From positions 1 to 47,812 of the forward strand of contig JAFQEY010000046.1 of the NCBI GenBank assembly GCA_017398765.1: DNA of 47,812 nt. The letters are read 5' to 3'. The translations under genes were made by a program, and so were the position numbers. Of the stretch, positions 35,609-42,787 are shown piece after piece. Each line of letters opens with the position of its first letter. The stretch's first letter is position 1. Source of the stretch: Akkermansia sp. (lineage in GTDB: Bacteria > Verrucomicrobiota > Verrucomicrobiia > Verrucomicrobiales > Akkermansiaceae). The notes under the pieces were generated by a model. It saw nothing but the letters and a program-made list of their open reading frames with translations, was not told the origin of the DNA and made no database searches.

Positions 35609-36238
35609 TTACTCCGTCTTGCTCTCTGTGGCTTCTGCGCCGGCGGGCGTTTCCTCTGCGGGATTATCAGCATTTTTTTCACTGGCGGCACTCACCATAA
35701 GCTCTCGCCCCATGAAAGGTTGACCATGCAGAATCTCCGCTGCTCGCTGCGCATCCTCCAGCTTGCGCATCTCCACAAAGGCATAGCCTTTGCTCTTGTA
35801 TGTGCGGTTGTTGTAAATGATTTCCACGCTGCGCACGTCTCCAAAGCCCTTAAAGAGATCCTCCAATTCTGATTCCGATGCCTCATAGGACAAATTGCCT
35901 ACATAGAGCCGGGCATTGCGCGTGGGGGGGACAGATGTGGATCTGCGGCGGTGGCGTGCGGCGGGGTTGCCGCCGTTATGGTTGGCCTCCTGCTGGCGTC
36001 CTTTGGCTATGCGGACGTTCTGCCGGGCTTGTTTACGGTTTTTTTTGTCGCTTCCCTCGTTGAAATCAGCCTTCTTTTTCTTCCCGAAGCCAAAGAAACG
36101 GAGAATACGTTGCAAAAGTGAGGGTTTGGTGGGTTGCTTATCGTCCGGGCGGGGCATGCGCCGGCGATTCGGTCGTCTGTTGTTGTGGCGGCGGCGGGCT
36201 CCTTGTCCCTGCCTGCCCTGAGTGTGATGTTCAGCCAT
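35609..36238 (-). CDS. RRM RNA-binding protein with basic N-terminal extension
   Basis: 209 residues from ATG 36238. The RRM at ~107-187 has RNP2 RLYVGNLSY and RNP1 KSKGYAFVEM, so it should bind single-stranded RNA. The first 100 residues are rich in R, N, Q and K (RRRHNNRRPNRRRMPRPDD; FGKKKKADFN; RKQARQNVRIAKG), which would strengthen nucleic-acid binding, and the last 25 are acidic. Small bacterial RRM proteins (Rbp type) are often cold-induced. The upstream start at 36340 is excluded by an extended -10 promoter just before ATG 36238. Confidence 0.88.
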   Translation of the reverse strand: MAEHHTQGRQGQGARRRHNNRRPNRRRMPRPDDKQPTKPSLLQRILRFFGFGKKKKADFNEGSDKKNRKQARQNVRIAKGRQQEANHNGGNPAARHRRRSTSVPPTRNARLYVGNLSYEASESELEDLFKGFGDVRSVEIIYNNRTYKSKGYAFVEMRKLEDAQRAAEILHGQPFMGRELMVSAASEKNADNPAEETPAGAEATESKTE

Positions 36239-36251
36239 ATTATCTATTGAT

Positions 36252-36260
36252 ATTATATCA
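36252..36260 (-). promoter_or_regulatory. extended -10 promoter of the RRM gene
   Basis: Minus strand TGATATAAT (36260-36252), i.e. TGn plus a perfect TATAAT, 13 nt before ATG 36238. No good -35, as expected for an extended -10. Confidence 0.6.
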
Positions 36261-36620
36261 GTAACGATTCCGCCGCCGTGGTTTGCAAGCAGCACGTAAC
36301 GGGGAACCGGGAGAGGATGGAGACGGAAAAACGCGTACACCTGTGTGTCAACGAGTTTGAACCGTCAATCACTATGATACAGCTGTGTGGCTGTGTGGCA
36401 AGCAAAAAATGTGACATGGGTACACGCCCGCTGCGCGCGCGCAGGTGGCTCAGTATCCTTGGCTATGGCAGAGTTTGCAATGGTGCTTATGCGGCTGTCA
36501 TTCCCCGGCTCGCAACAGGCAACGCTCGGAGCACCAACGCTCCGCTTGCGAGTAAAACAAGCGGCGCGTTTGCCATTGTGCTGCCGGGCAAAAGGATTCT
36601 TATCGCATGGCCTGCGTTAA
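36261..36620. other. intergenic region between the RRM and IdeS-like genes
   Basis: No supported gene. It contains a nested hairpin: outer CTCGCAA (36509-36515) with TTGCGAG (36546-36552), inner CGGAGC (36527-36532) with GCTCCG (36539-36544). There is also a GC-alternating stretch near 36432-36441. The hairpin lacks a T run but lies just past the IdeS-like gene and could stabilise or end that mRNA. Confidence 0.4.
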
Positions 36621-37556
36621 TTACTTCCTTCTGCGGCGGGCTAGCAACGCCGTCAACCCCAGCAGAGAAAGCGTGGCAGTGGAGGGTTCCGGCACAGCTA
36701 AGGGGATACCCCATGCGGTGCTGACTTCGGGGTTAATGGCAAAGAGATGACTGATGTAGATATCCTCCGCCTCCGAGTACCAGTTGCTGTCGGGCGTATC
36801 GATGTACAACTTGTTATCTCGGGTGGTGACATCAACCATGAATAAGCCGTCTTGCCCGAAGTTGTATTGCTTGTCATCAGAATCGGTCAGCCACAGGCGG
36901 GAGATGTCATGCGTGCTGTCATCATACTCAATCCCCCAGAGCGTTATGGCGTGGCCGAATCCGGCGTTATTGTCCTGGGCAAGTCCGAGCCCCATACCGC
37001 ATCCCTGTAATACGAGCGATATGATGTTTTCGGACGTTACAGGGGCACGATCATTTATACAGAAAAAGCTCTCCAGTGAATACTCCCAGCGCTCGAGTTC
37101 AAAATTTGGCCAGAGCCGCATCATTTCTTCGCCGTATTCTTCGTAATAATAACCTTCAAATGCAGGCAGGACGGAGGTGGATGCCTGGGCGAAAATCGAG
37201 CGGGCATCCTCCTCATCATTGGTGGGCACATAGACACCTGTCAGCCACCATTGAAAAGCTGCGTGAGTATCCCCGCCGACATCATCCGTGGCGGCATTCT
37301 TATATGTTGCCCAGATGCTGTCAACGCCATCCGGAACGTCGGCCGGGGTACGGTATTTATCCTGCCACCATGCAATGAGGTTGGAAGCGGAGGCCGCCCA
37401 GCATAAATCGTTATCTCCGTCTGCTGCATTGGGATTCTCCTTGTTGGCATCATACCACCCGCTTGATTGACTCACTCCATCCACCCATGCCTGCGCGGCA
37501 GAGACGGTGGAGACTACGGTAGAAAACGCAAAAAGAATGAGAACGGAGAGCTTCAT
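36621..37556 (-). CDS. secreted IdeS/Mac-like (peptidase C66-type) cysteine protease with PEP-CTERM tail
   Basis: 311 residues. Signal peptide MKLSVLILFAFSTVVSTVSA. The body follows the streptococcal IdeS active-site order: GWYDANK with K39, then DNDLCWAASASNLIAWW with catalytic C52, then GFGHAITLWGIEYD with H202, then WLTDSDD with D225/D227. In IdeS the equivalents are K84, C94, H262, D284 and D286. The H-to-D spacing (23 vs 22) agrees. The C-terminus VPEPSTATLSLL...RRRRK is a PEP-CTERM signal, so the enzyme should be carried to the outer surface. IdeS cuts IgG in the hinge; whether this one cuts IgG, IgA or another protein is not readable. Promoter is leaderless. Confidence 0.8.
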   Translation of the reverse strand: MKLSVLILFAFSTVVSTVSAAQAWVDGVSQSSGWYDANKENPNAADGDNDLCWAASASNLIAWWQDKYRTPADVPDGVDSIWATYKNAATDDVGGDTHAAFQWWLTGVYVPTNDEEDARSIFAQASTSVLPAFEGYYYEEYGEEMMRLWPNFELERWEYSLESFFCINDRAPVTSENIISLVLQGCGMGLGLAQDNNAGFGHAITLWGIEYDDSTHDISRLWLTDSDDKQYNFGQDGLFMVDVTTRDNKLYIDTPDSNWYSEAEDIYISHLFAINPEVSTAWGIPLAVPEPSTATLSLLGLTALLARRRRK

Positions 37557-37562
37557 ACCCCC

Positions 37563-37591
37563 ACACTACCACATCCCACCCCGAAAGACAA
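37563..37591 (-). promoter_or_regulatory. promoter of the IdeS-like gene, leaderless
   Basis: Minus strand TTGTCT (37591-37586), 17-nt spacer, TAGTGT (37568-37563), 6 nt to ATG 37556. Confidence 0.5.
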
Positions 37592-37673
37592 TGAAAAAAT
37601 CAGCTGTCGGAAGCTTCTGCGGCACTTCTGCACACGCGCGGAACCGTTTGCCGAATAATTTGTTACAATTGTC

Positions 37674-37702
37674 TTGATAAATATTGAGTTGAATGGTACC
37701 TT
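37674..37702 (+). promoter_or_regulatory. promoter of the DUF1232 gene
   Basis: TTGATA (37674-37679), 17-nt spacer, TACCTT (37697-37702); ATG 18 nt downstream at 37721. Confidence 0.55.
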
Positions 37703-37720
37703 CCGGGTACACATAAGTAT

Positions 37721-37972
37721 ATGGCAAGGATTTCCAAATTATCAACCGTGAGATATTTTTTCCAGGTGCTGAGCAAGAGCGGTATTCGCGGCAAGCTGAG
37801 CATCCTGCTGGGCGTGCTGGCTCTGGGCTACCTCATATTTCCCATTGACCTCATCCCGGATGCACTCATCGGCCCCGGCCAGATAGATGACCTCTTCTTC
37901 ATCCTCGGCGCACTCGGCTTTGCCTTGCAGACCTATAAGAAAAATCTGAGCAATAAATCAAACCACGAGTAA
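37721..37972 (+). CDS. DUF1232 (YkvA-like) small membrane protein
   Basis: 83 residues. Residues ~25-75 carry the DUF1232 signature: LLGVLALGYLIFPIDLIPDALIGPGQIDDLFFILGALGFAL, with the conserved PxDLIPD and DDL. One or two membrane segments. DUF1232 proteins are widespread and their role is not established. Single-gene unit with its own promoter and strong terminator. Confidence 0.88.
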   Translation: MARISKLSTVRYFFQVLSKSGIRGKLSILLGVLALGYLIFPIDLIPDALIGPGQIDDLFFILGALGFALQTYKKNLSNKSNHE

Positions 37973-38028
37973 TGGATATAAACTGAAGTCGCCGGATTGA
38001 TAAGACCGCTCCTTCGCTTCCTTTTCTT

Positions 38029-38066
38029 GCCATCCCGGGGGTATCCCATCGGGGTGGCTTTTTTTT
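38029..38066 (+). terminator. terminator after the DUF1232 gene
   Basis: GCCATCCCG (38029-38037) with CGGGGTGGC (38050-38058), one wobble pair, then eight T (38059-38066). Confidence 0.85.
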
Positions 38067-38172
38067 GCCTCTAAAAACCTGAATCTCTGGCATGATATGC
38101 TGTGGAAAGTTGTTCTTTTATCGAAAAAGCTCCAAAAAATGCCTTGCGGGGATATAAAAGTGTACAAACAGC

Positions 38173-38201
38173 TTGACTGGCGGTAGCAAAAGAGATATAA
38201 A
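38173..38201 (+). promoter_or_regulatory. promoter of the small CxxCxGxG protein gene
   Basis: TTGACT (38173-38178), 17-nt spacer, TATAAA (38196-38201). The expected start near 38208 gives a ~100-nt leader, unusually long for this window, in which GCTGCA (38214) can pair with TGCAGC just before the gene. Confidence 0.7.
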
Positions 38202-38235
38202 AGAAGCGTACCCGCTGCAAGGGAGTGGTTGAAAG

Positions 38236-38295
38236 ATGCACCATTCTCCTGTGGAATTTCTCTCGGGAAACGGCGGGTGCAGCAATAAACCCTAA
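38236..38295 (+). CDS. possible 19-codon upstream ORF in the leader
   Basis: ATG CAC CAT TCT ... CCC TAA encodes MHHSPVEFLSGNGGCSNKP. GGGAG lies 10 nt before the ATG. It ends 15 nt before the ATG of the CxxCxGxG gene, inside its long leader. It could be a leader peptide controlling the gene, or chance. Confidence 0.3.
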   Translation: MHHSPVEFLSGNGGCSNKP

Positions 38296-38310
38296 ACACC
38301 ATTTAAGAAG

Positions 38311-38508
38311 ATGAAGAAAATGATGATGGCGCTTGCCGCCGTATGTGTAACCGCTGCCGGTCTTTCCATCGGCGCTACGATTGATACCGATTCACTCAAG
38401 GCTGAGATGGGTTACCGTTGCTCTTTCTGCAATGGAACCGGTTTTAATGGCAATACTCAGTATAATTGCTACCATTGCAAAGGAACCGGGCGTAATAGTT
38501 CTTACTAA
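38311..38508 (+). CDS. small secreted protein with paired CxxCxGxG zinc motifs
   Basis: 65 residues. Signal peptide MKKMMMALAAVCVTAAGLSIGA. The mature ~43 residues contain two DnaJ-type zinc units: CSFCNGTGF and CYHCKGTGR, ten residues apart. Four cysteines in this layout form one Zn site in DnaJ-like domains; there is no J domain. A secreted or periplasmic minimal zinc-binding or disulfide protein is implied, but no function is known to me. It has its own promoter, a long structured leader and a strong terminator. Confidence 0.8.
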   Translation: MKKMMMALAAVCVTAAGLSIGATIDTDSLKAEMGYRCSFCNGTGFNGNTQYNCYHCKGTGRNSSY

Positions 38509-38532
38509 AGCCTGAAACAAATAGCAACCTTC

Positions 38533-38573
38533 ATCGGGCAGCAGCCGGGGAAACTTTGCTGCTGCCCGATTTT
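38533..38573 (+). terminator. terminator between the CxxCxGxG gene and the S9 peptidase
   Basis: ATCGGGCAGCAGC (38533-38545) pairs perfectly with GCTGCTGCCCGAT (38558-38570), then TTT. It ends 9 nt before ATG 38583, so read-through or an internal promoter must supply the peptidase gene. Confidence 0.75.
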
Positions 38574-38582
38574 GCTGATGAC

Positions 38583-40448
38583 ATGCGTACTTGGCTCATT
38601 TTTTGCGTTTTCTGGCTCACTTTGCCGGGGCAAGCCGGGGCAGATGAACACCTGGCGCAGCGTTATCAGGACATTTCTCTTGCCTATGTAGCGGCGGCCG
38701 ATGCTGCGTTGCGGCAACCGGTGCTGACCACGGAGCAGCCGAATGAGCTGGAGCTGGTTCACGGTGATGAACGGACACGCATTTCCGTGCCGGAGTTGGT
38801 GAACATTGAGCGCGTCTTTCGGCAGCCGGACGGAAACCTGCTGGTGAGTGGTATCACCGCCGCCGGGAGAACCGGATTCTATCTATACAGCGATACGGGA
38901 GGCACGCGGAATGTCACGCCGGAGAACCTGCCGTGCTGGTGCGTTCCCATCATGCCGGTGCAGCGCGGGCAGAAACATTTTTATCTGGCACAGGCAGCCC
39001 CGCAGCCCATGAGCGGCGCCCCGCTTTACCTTTTGCGCCTGGAGGGAGAAAATCCGAGTTGCTGTATGCTGTATCCCAACCGCAGCCACGCTACGGCGTA
39101 TGCCCTGCGGAAAAACGGCACTCCGCTTGCTCGCCTGAATTGGGCTGCGGACGGCAGCAAACAGATTTGTTATCGCCGCCCGGATGGAACCGTCTGTACG
39201 GCGTTGAGCGCGTCTGCGTCAGACCGTCTCCAGCTGTTGGGCGCAGCCGGCAAACAGAGCGTGTATGTGGTGCATGATATCAACCGCGAAGGTGCCTGCC
39301 TGGCAGAGCTGCATCTTCCCACCGGCTCGCTGAAAACCGTGGCTGATGCCGGGAGCGCGGATGTGACGGCCCCCTTTTTCTCTCCGAATGGAGAGTTGCT
39401 GGGATTCTGCGCTCTCCGGGAGAAGCTTGTCTACACCCCATTGCGCCCCTGCCCGATAGTGGAGCAACTGCAGCGCAGCCTGCCGACGGATTGCGAGTGG
39501 GTACCCCAGCAACTCTCGTTAGATGGCAAACGCCTCCTCTTCCGGCTCAGCCCGGCTGGGCAGCCACCGCGCCCCGCCATCTTCGATTCGGAGCGCGGGT
39601 TGCAAGAGCTCGCTGCTCCGCAGGATATTCCGCCTACTCGCCCGACTCACTTTGCAGAGTACCCGGCGTGGGACGGAACGCGCATCCCCGTCTATTACAC
39701 CCTGCCGGAGGGCAGGGGACCCTTCCCGACCGTTCTCTTTGTTCACGGCGGCCCCCGTGCCCGCACAGATGCCGGCTATGACTGGCGCGTGCAGTATCTG
39801 GTGAGCCAAGGGTATGCTGTGGCGCAGCCACAATTTCGCGGTTCCCGCGGGTGGGGAAAAAGCTTCATGCACGCCGGCAATCGCCAATGGGGCACAGGAG
39901 TCATGCAGACCGATGTGTATGACTGCATCCCCTGGTTGGCAGAGCAGGGTATAGCCGAGCGGGGGCGCATCGCCATTCTGGGCGGATCATACGGCGGCTA
40001 TGCCGTCACCGCCGCGCTGTGTTTCAGCCCCGGCACCTTCGCCTGCGGCATCAGCCTGTTCGGCCCGCAGGATTTACTGCTTCATCTCCGGCAGATGAAT
40101 GAGGTGGATAGCCCCTTTGGCGGAGAAGATGCCCTCACCGTGGGAGATATCAATGACCCCGCCGAGCGGGAGCGACTCCGCGCCATTTCCCCCGTCTACC
40201 ATGCGGAAAACTTCCGCGACCCGCTTCTCCTGTACTACGGCGGGAAAGACACCCTCATCCCCCCGCAGCATTCCATCCGCCTGGCAGAAGCCCTCCGCCG
40301 CGCCGGTAAAGAAGTCACCGTCCACACCCATCCGGAGGAAGCGCACGGCTTCCTCCACCCCTGCCGGGAGCCCCAATTCTACGCCAACCACATCGTCCCC
40401 TTCCTGAACCAACACCTCCGCCACAGCCAACTCACCCCACAGCCATGA
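38583..40448 (+). CDS. S9 family (prolyl oligopeptidase-like) serine peptidase
   Basis: 621 residues from ATG 38583 with signal peptide MRTWLIFCVFWLTLPGQAGA, so it acts in the periplasm or outside. An N-terminal beta-propeller-like half (~30-370) is followed by an alpha/beta-hydrolase domain. Catalytic S469 in GGSYGGY, D556 in GGKDTLIPP and H588 in EAHGF form an intact triad; FVHGGPRARTD gives the oxyanion region. It is like the DPP IV/acylaminoacyl-peptidase group of S9, which trims peptides. An in-frame TTG at 38556 lies in the terminator and is not the start. Overlaps the next gene by 4 nt (ATGA). Confidence 0.9.
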   Translation: MRTWLIFCVFWLTLPGQAGADEHLAQRYQDISLAYVAAADAALRQPVLTTEQPNELELVHGDERTRISVPELVNIERVFRQPDGNLLVSGITAAGRTGFYLYSDTGGTRNVTPENLPCWCVPIMPVQRGQKHFYLAQAAPQPMSGAPLYLLRLEGENPSCCMLYPNRSHATAYALRKNGTPLARLNWAADGSKQICYRRPDGTVCTALSASASDRLQLLGAAGKQSVYVVHDINREGACLAELHLPTGSLKTVADAGSADVTAPFFSPNGELLGFCALREKLVYTPLRPCPIVEQLQRSLPTDCEWVPQQLSLDGKRLLFRLSPAGQPPRPAIFDSERGLQELAAPQDIPPTRPTHFAEYPAWDGTRIPVYYTLPEGRGPFPTVLFVHGGPRARTDAGYDWRVQYLVSQGYAVAQPQFRGSRGWGKSFMHAGNRQWGTGVMQTDVYDCIPWLAEQGIAERGRIAILGGSYGGYAVTAALCFSPGTFACGISLFGPQDLLLHLRQMNEVDSPFGGEDALTVGDINDPAERERLRAISPVYHAENFRDPLLLYYGGKDTLIPPQHSIRLAEALRRAGKEVTVHTHPEEAHGFLHPCREPQFYANHIVPFLNQHLRHSQLTPQP

Positions 40449-40639
40449 ATCCTGCCACCCTCAAATCATTTTTCCACCGCCTCCTTTTCCCCCTCTTCCT
40501 CCTCCTCCTCTTTATTGCCGCCCTGGCCCTCGGTCACTACCTCCGCGCCCCGGAACCCCACCCGCATGAGCACCACCACCACTCCTGCGAACACCCCCAC
40601 TGCTGCCCGCATGCGGATGGCGAGCATGTTCCTGAATAA
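40445..40639 (+). CDS. His-rich single-pass membrane peptide
   Basis: 64 residues, ATG overlapping the S9 peptidase stop (ATGA), so translation is coupled. One membrane segment (residues ~12-32), then a tail dense in H, C and E: EPHPHEHHHHSCEHPHCCPHADGEH. Such a tail should bind transition metals (Zn, Ni or Cu). It may store or hand metal to an envelope enzyme. Codons are C-rich, as in the end of the peptidase gene. No known family recognised. Confidence 0.65.
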   Translation: MNPATLKSFFHRLLFPLFLLLLFIAALALGHYLRAPEPHPHEHHHHSCEHPHCCPHADGEHVPE

Positions 40640-40857
40640 TTAAAACGCCCCGTCTGATTGTCGTTCTCGACCGAAAATGGATCTGTGATGAGTTTTTTTT
40701 TGCTGGAGTGTATAAAAATAGCTCATGAGATAAATAAAAATAGAAAAAATATTTGTTTTGCGAGAGAAATGTAGTAGTATCCTTTCTGCCTTTTGATTTA
40801 CAATGAAGCAAGGTATAAGAGAAACAGTATTCACGGGGGCATGTTAGGGGATGCGGC

Positions 40858-41349
40858 ATGGGGAGTGGCAGCGGGCATGCTCTGGCGCAGCGGCTGGCAG
40901 AGCTGAGTGCTGCCAGCGGTCTGGCCGGGATGCTGACGGCTAATCCCATCGGGCTATGTTCTGCGGTGATTGCTCTCGTGTTGGCGTGGAAACAGAAAGG
41001 TGCATCTCCCGAGCTGGGGAAAAGTCTGCTGGTGGGTGCCGGTTCCGCCGGGGCTGCGCTGGCGGCAGGAAGCGCTTTAGCGGCCTTGGGTAGCGGTCTG
41101 CTGCCGACTTTGGGCGGGCTGATTCTCAGCGTGGTGGTAGGTATGTATGTGCGGCGTTTTCTGCTGAAGTTTCTCGGCGTGGCTGCTGATACTCCTGTTC
41201 AACTGCGTGAGGCGCACGAATCATTACCGGAGTGGAAGATGCCGCATATGTCTCCGGTAGAAGTGGAGGTGTGGCGTGAGATGTTGAATTATCCCTATCA
41301 GGTAGATGATGATGTCCGCCGCATGTTGCAGCTGGCTTTACGTGATTAA
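40858..41349 (+). CDS. hypothetical protein with Gly/Ala-rich membrane helices
   Basis: 163 residues. Residues ~20-105 hold two or three glycine- and alanine-rich hydrophobic segments (LLVGAGSAGAALAAGSALAALGSGLLPTLGG), a glycine-zipper-like membrane pattern. The C-terminal 55 residues are soluble (EWKMPHMSPVEVEVWREMLNYPY). No family recognised. An ATG in another frame at 40841 would make only a 21-residue peptide. The 220 nt before it (40640-40857) are AT-rich, with at best a weak TTGTTT/TAGTAT promoter. First gene of the accessory block. Confidence 0.55.
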   Translation: MGSGSGHALAQRLAELSAASGLAGMLTANPIGLCSAVIALVLAWKQKGASPELGKSLLVGAGSAGAALAAGSALAALGSGLLPTLGGLILSVVVGMYVRRFLLKFLGVAADTPVQLREAHESLPEWKMPHMSPVEVEVWREMLNYPYQVDDDVRRMLQLALRD

Positions 41350-41357
41350 TTTTTTCT

Positions 41358-41579
41358 GTGAATAACAAACAGATAGCAGTATTGATGGCGAGCGCGCTTG
41401 TTCTGTGTGCTTGTGGAGATGGCAGGATTACCGATGCTTCGGAGGCAGAGGAGGGCAAAAGATATGTAGCTGTAAAAAATCCTGAAACCGAAGAAATGGA
41501 ATTCCGCCCGGAAAGCACCAGAGAAAAGCTGATAAGAAAGACTGGTGAAATAGCGGTAGACTCCGTTAGCGGGAAATAA
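41358..41579 (+). CDS. small lipoprotein
   Basis: 73 residues, GTG start at 41358, 8 nt after the previous gene. Signal MNNKQIAVLMASALVLCAC with lipobox LVLCAC. The mature part is ~55 charged residues (EEMEFRPESTREKLIRKTGE). No family recognised. Its 3' end overlaps the end of the convergent gene at 41566 by 14 nt. Confidence 0.6.
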   Translation: MNNKQIAVLMASALVLCACGDGRITDASEAEEGKRYVAVKNPETEEMEFRPESTREKLIRKTGEIAVDSVSGK

Positions 41580-41976
41580 TTTGTTCTTCTTTCCTCTCTG
41601 CCTTTCTCATCGCGGCGAGGAGGAGGGGGAGGAGCTCTGCGGTGGGTATGGGTTTGTCGTCTACCCAGGCGGTGAGGATGGGGGTGGCGAGTTGGGCGAG
41701 CGTTTTGGTGCGGACGGTGCAGCGCAGGGTGAGGTCGGCCCCCGGGTCGCCGGCGGTGACGAGCCAGAGGTCTCGCTCGCCGGGCTGCGGTTGGATGTCG
41801 AGCTGAAAGCCGAGTTTTTTGCGGGCGAGGGCAACAACCTGCCGGAGCAGGGCGCGGCCAATCATGGTGTCGGAAAGGAGGTCAAGCACGCGGTTGGGGG
41901 CACTGCGAAGGAGTGATTTCAGCATGGGTGGTTGCGGTCGGTTTTGAGCTTGTTGCGATAGGGTAGGGGGAGGCAT
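41566..41976 (-). CDS. hypothetical soluble protein
   Basis: 136 residues from ATG 41976, one nt after the stop of the upstream gene; ATG 41925 (MLKSLLRSAPNRVLD) would give 119 residues and is a real alternative. Alpha/beta pattern: helix-rich start (LLSDTMIGRALLRQVVALARKKLG), central strands (FQLDIQPQPGERDLWLVTAGDPGADLTLRCTV), helical end. No signal peptide, no motif I recognise. Probably translated together with the 41978 and 42787 genes. Confidence 0.5.
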   Translation of the reverse strand: MPPPTLSQQAQNRPQPPMLKSLLRSAPNRVLDLLSDTMIGRALLRQVVALARKKLGFQLDIQPQPGERDLWLVTAGDPGADLTLRCTVRTKTLAQLATPILTAWVDDKPIPTAELLPLLLAAMRKAERKEEQIISR

Positions 41977-41977
41977 T

Positions 41978-42787
41978 TTACGCTGTGGCCCTGCCCCGAA
42001 TTTGCCGCCAAAGGAAGTTGAGGAGCTTCCAGCAGGCTTTCGGAATCCAAAGGATGATGCTCAGTGTGATGGTGGGGAACTTGATGACGAGAGCTACAAT
42101 CAACACGAAAACGAGAATTGTTAAAATGGGGTGGTTCCATATCCAGCTTGCCACATTATGCAGGTTTTGAAAAAAATCCGGCAGATTGTCGCTTACAATT
42201 GCCGTTGTCCCCACTATAGTCAAGGCTGCGCCTATACCCACATTTTTCGCTGTATCCAGTACCTCCTGAAGTTGAGATGGTTTCATTTTCGCCAGGCGTT
42301 CGGCCGCTTCTTCTCCGCCTTCGCGAGCGATGAGTACCACTGTCTTGTACCCTTCTGAAGTGAGCGCGTTTTTTGAGGCGCAGATGGATAGGTTCTGTCC
42401 TGTCGCGCGGCTGAAGTTTTTGAACGCCGCTGCAACTTGCGGGTCGGGGCAAAGAATCAGGGCGTCTTCGGCAATGTCTGCGTGTTTCAGCATGGCCTCT
42501 GCGGCATCATCCCCCAGCTGGTTTACTATTTTGAGGCGTTGTGGTGTCTTGGCTAAGGTGACAATGGCGTCATCGCCGTATTGTTTGACTAATCGCGCAA
42601 TTGAGGAGGATTTCTCAGCGGCTTCTTTGATGAGTAATTCTGCGGTTTCTTTCGACGCTTTGCATATTGTTTTGAGGAGCTTATCTACCACGCCCGCTTG
42701 TGCCACGGGGGTGAAGAACATCCCCGTGGCAATGATGAGCACCGTCATTAGCTGTTTCCAACGTAATCCCATGGTGTTTATGTGCAT
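41978..42787 (-). CDS. membrane protein with GDDA-type repeats, partner of the 42787 gene
   Basis: 269 residues from ATG 42787, which overlaps the stop of the upstream gene (TAATG), so translation is coupled. Signal peptide (LMTVLIIATGMFFTPVAQA). The middle shows repeated helical units with V/L..YGDDA and LGDDAAEAML (KQYGDDAIVTLAK, NQLGDDAAEAMLKHADIAEDAL). Two or three C-terminal hydrophobic stretches follow (AALTIVGTTAI; ILTILVFVLIVALVIKF; LSIILWIPKACW). I recall hypothetical proteins with this YGDxA-repeat-plus-membrane layout in planctomycetes and proteobacteria, but have no verified family name. Function unknown. Confidence 0.55.
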   Translation of the reverse strand: MHINTMGLRWKQLMTVLIIATGMFFTPVAQAGVVDKLLKTICKASKETAELLIKEAAEKSSSIARLVKQYGDDAIVTLAKTPQRLKIVNQLGDDAAEAMLKHADIAEDALILCPDPQVAAAFKNFSRATGQNLSICASKNALTSEGYKTVVLIAREGGEEAAERLAKMKPSQLQEVLDTAKNVGIGAALTIVGTTAIVSDNLPDFFQNLHNVASWIWNHPILTILVFVLIVALVIKFPTITLSIILWIPKACWKLLNFLWRQIRGRATA

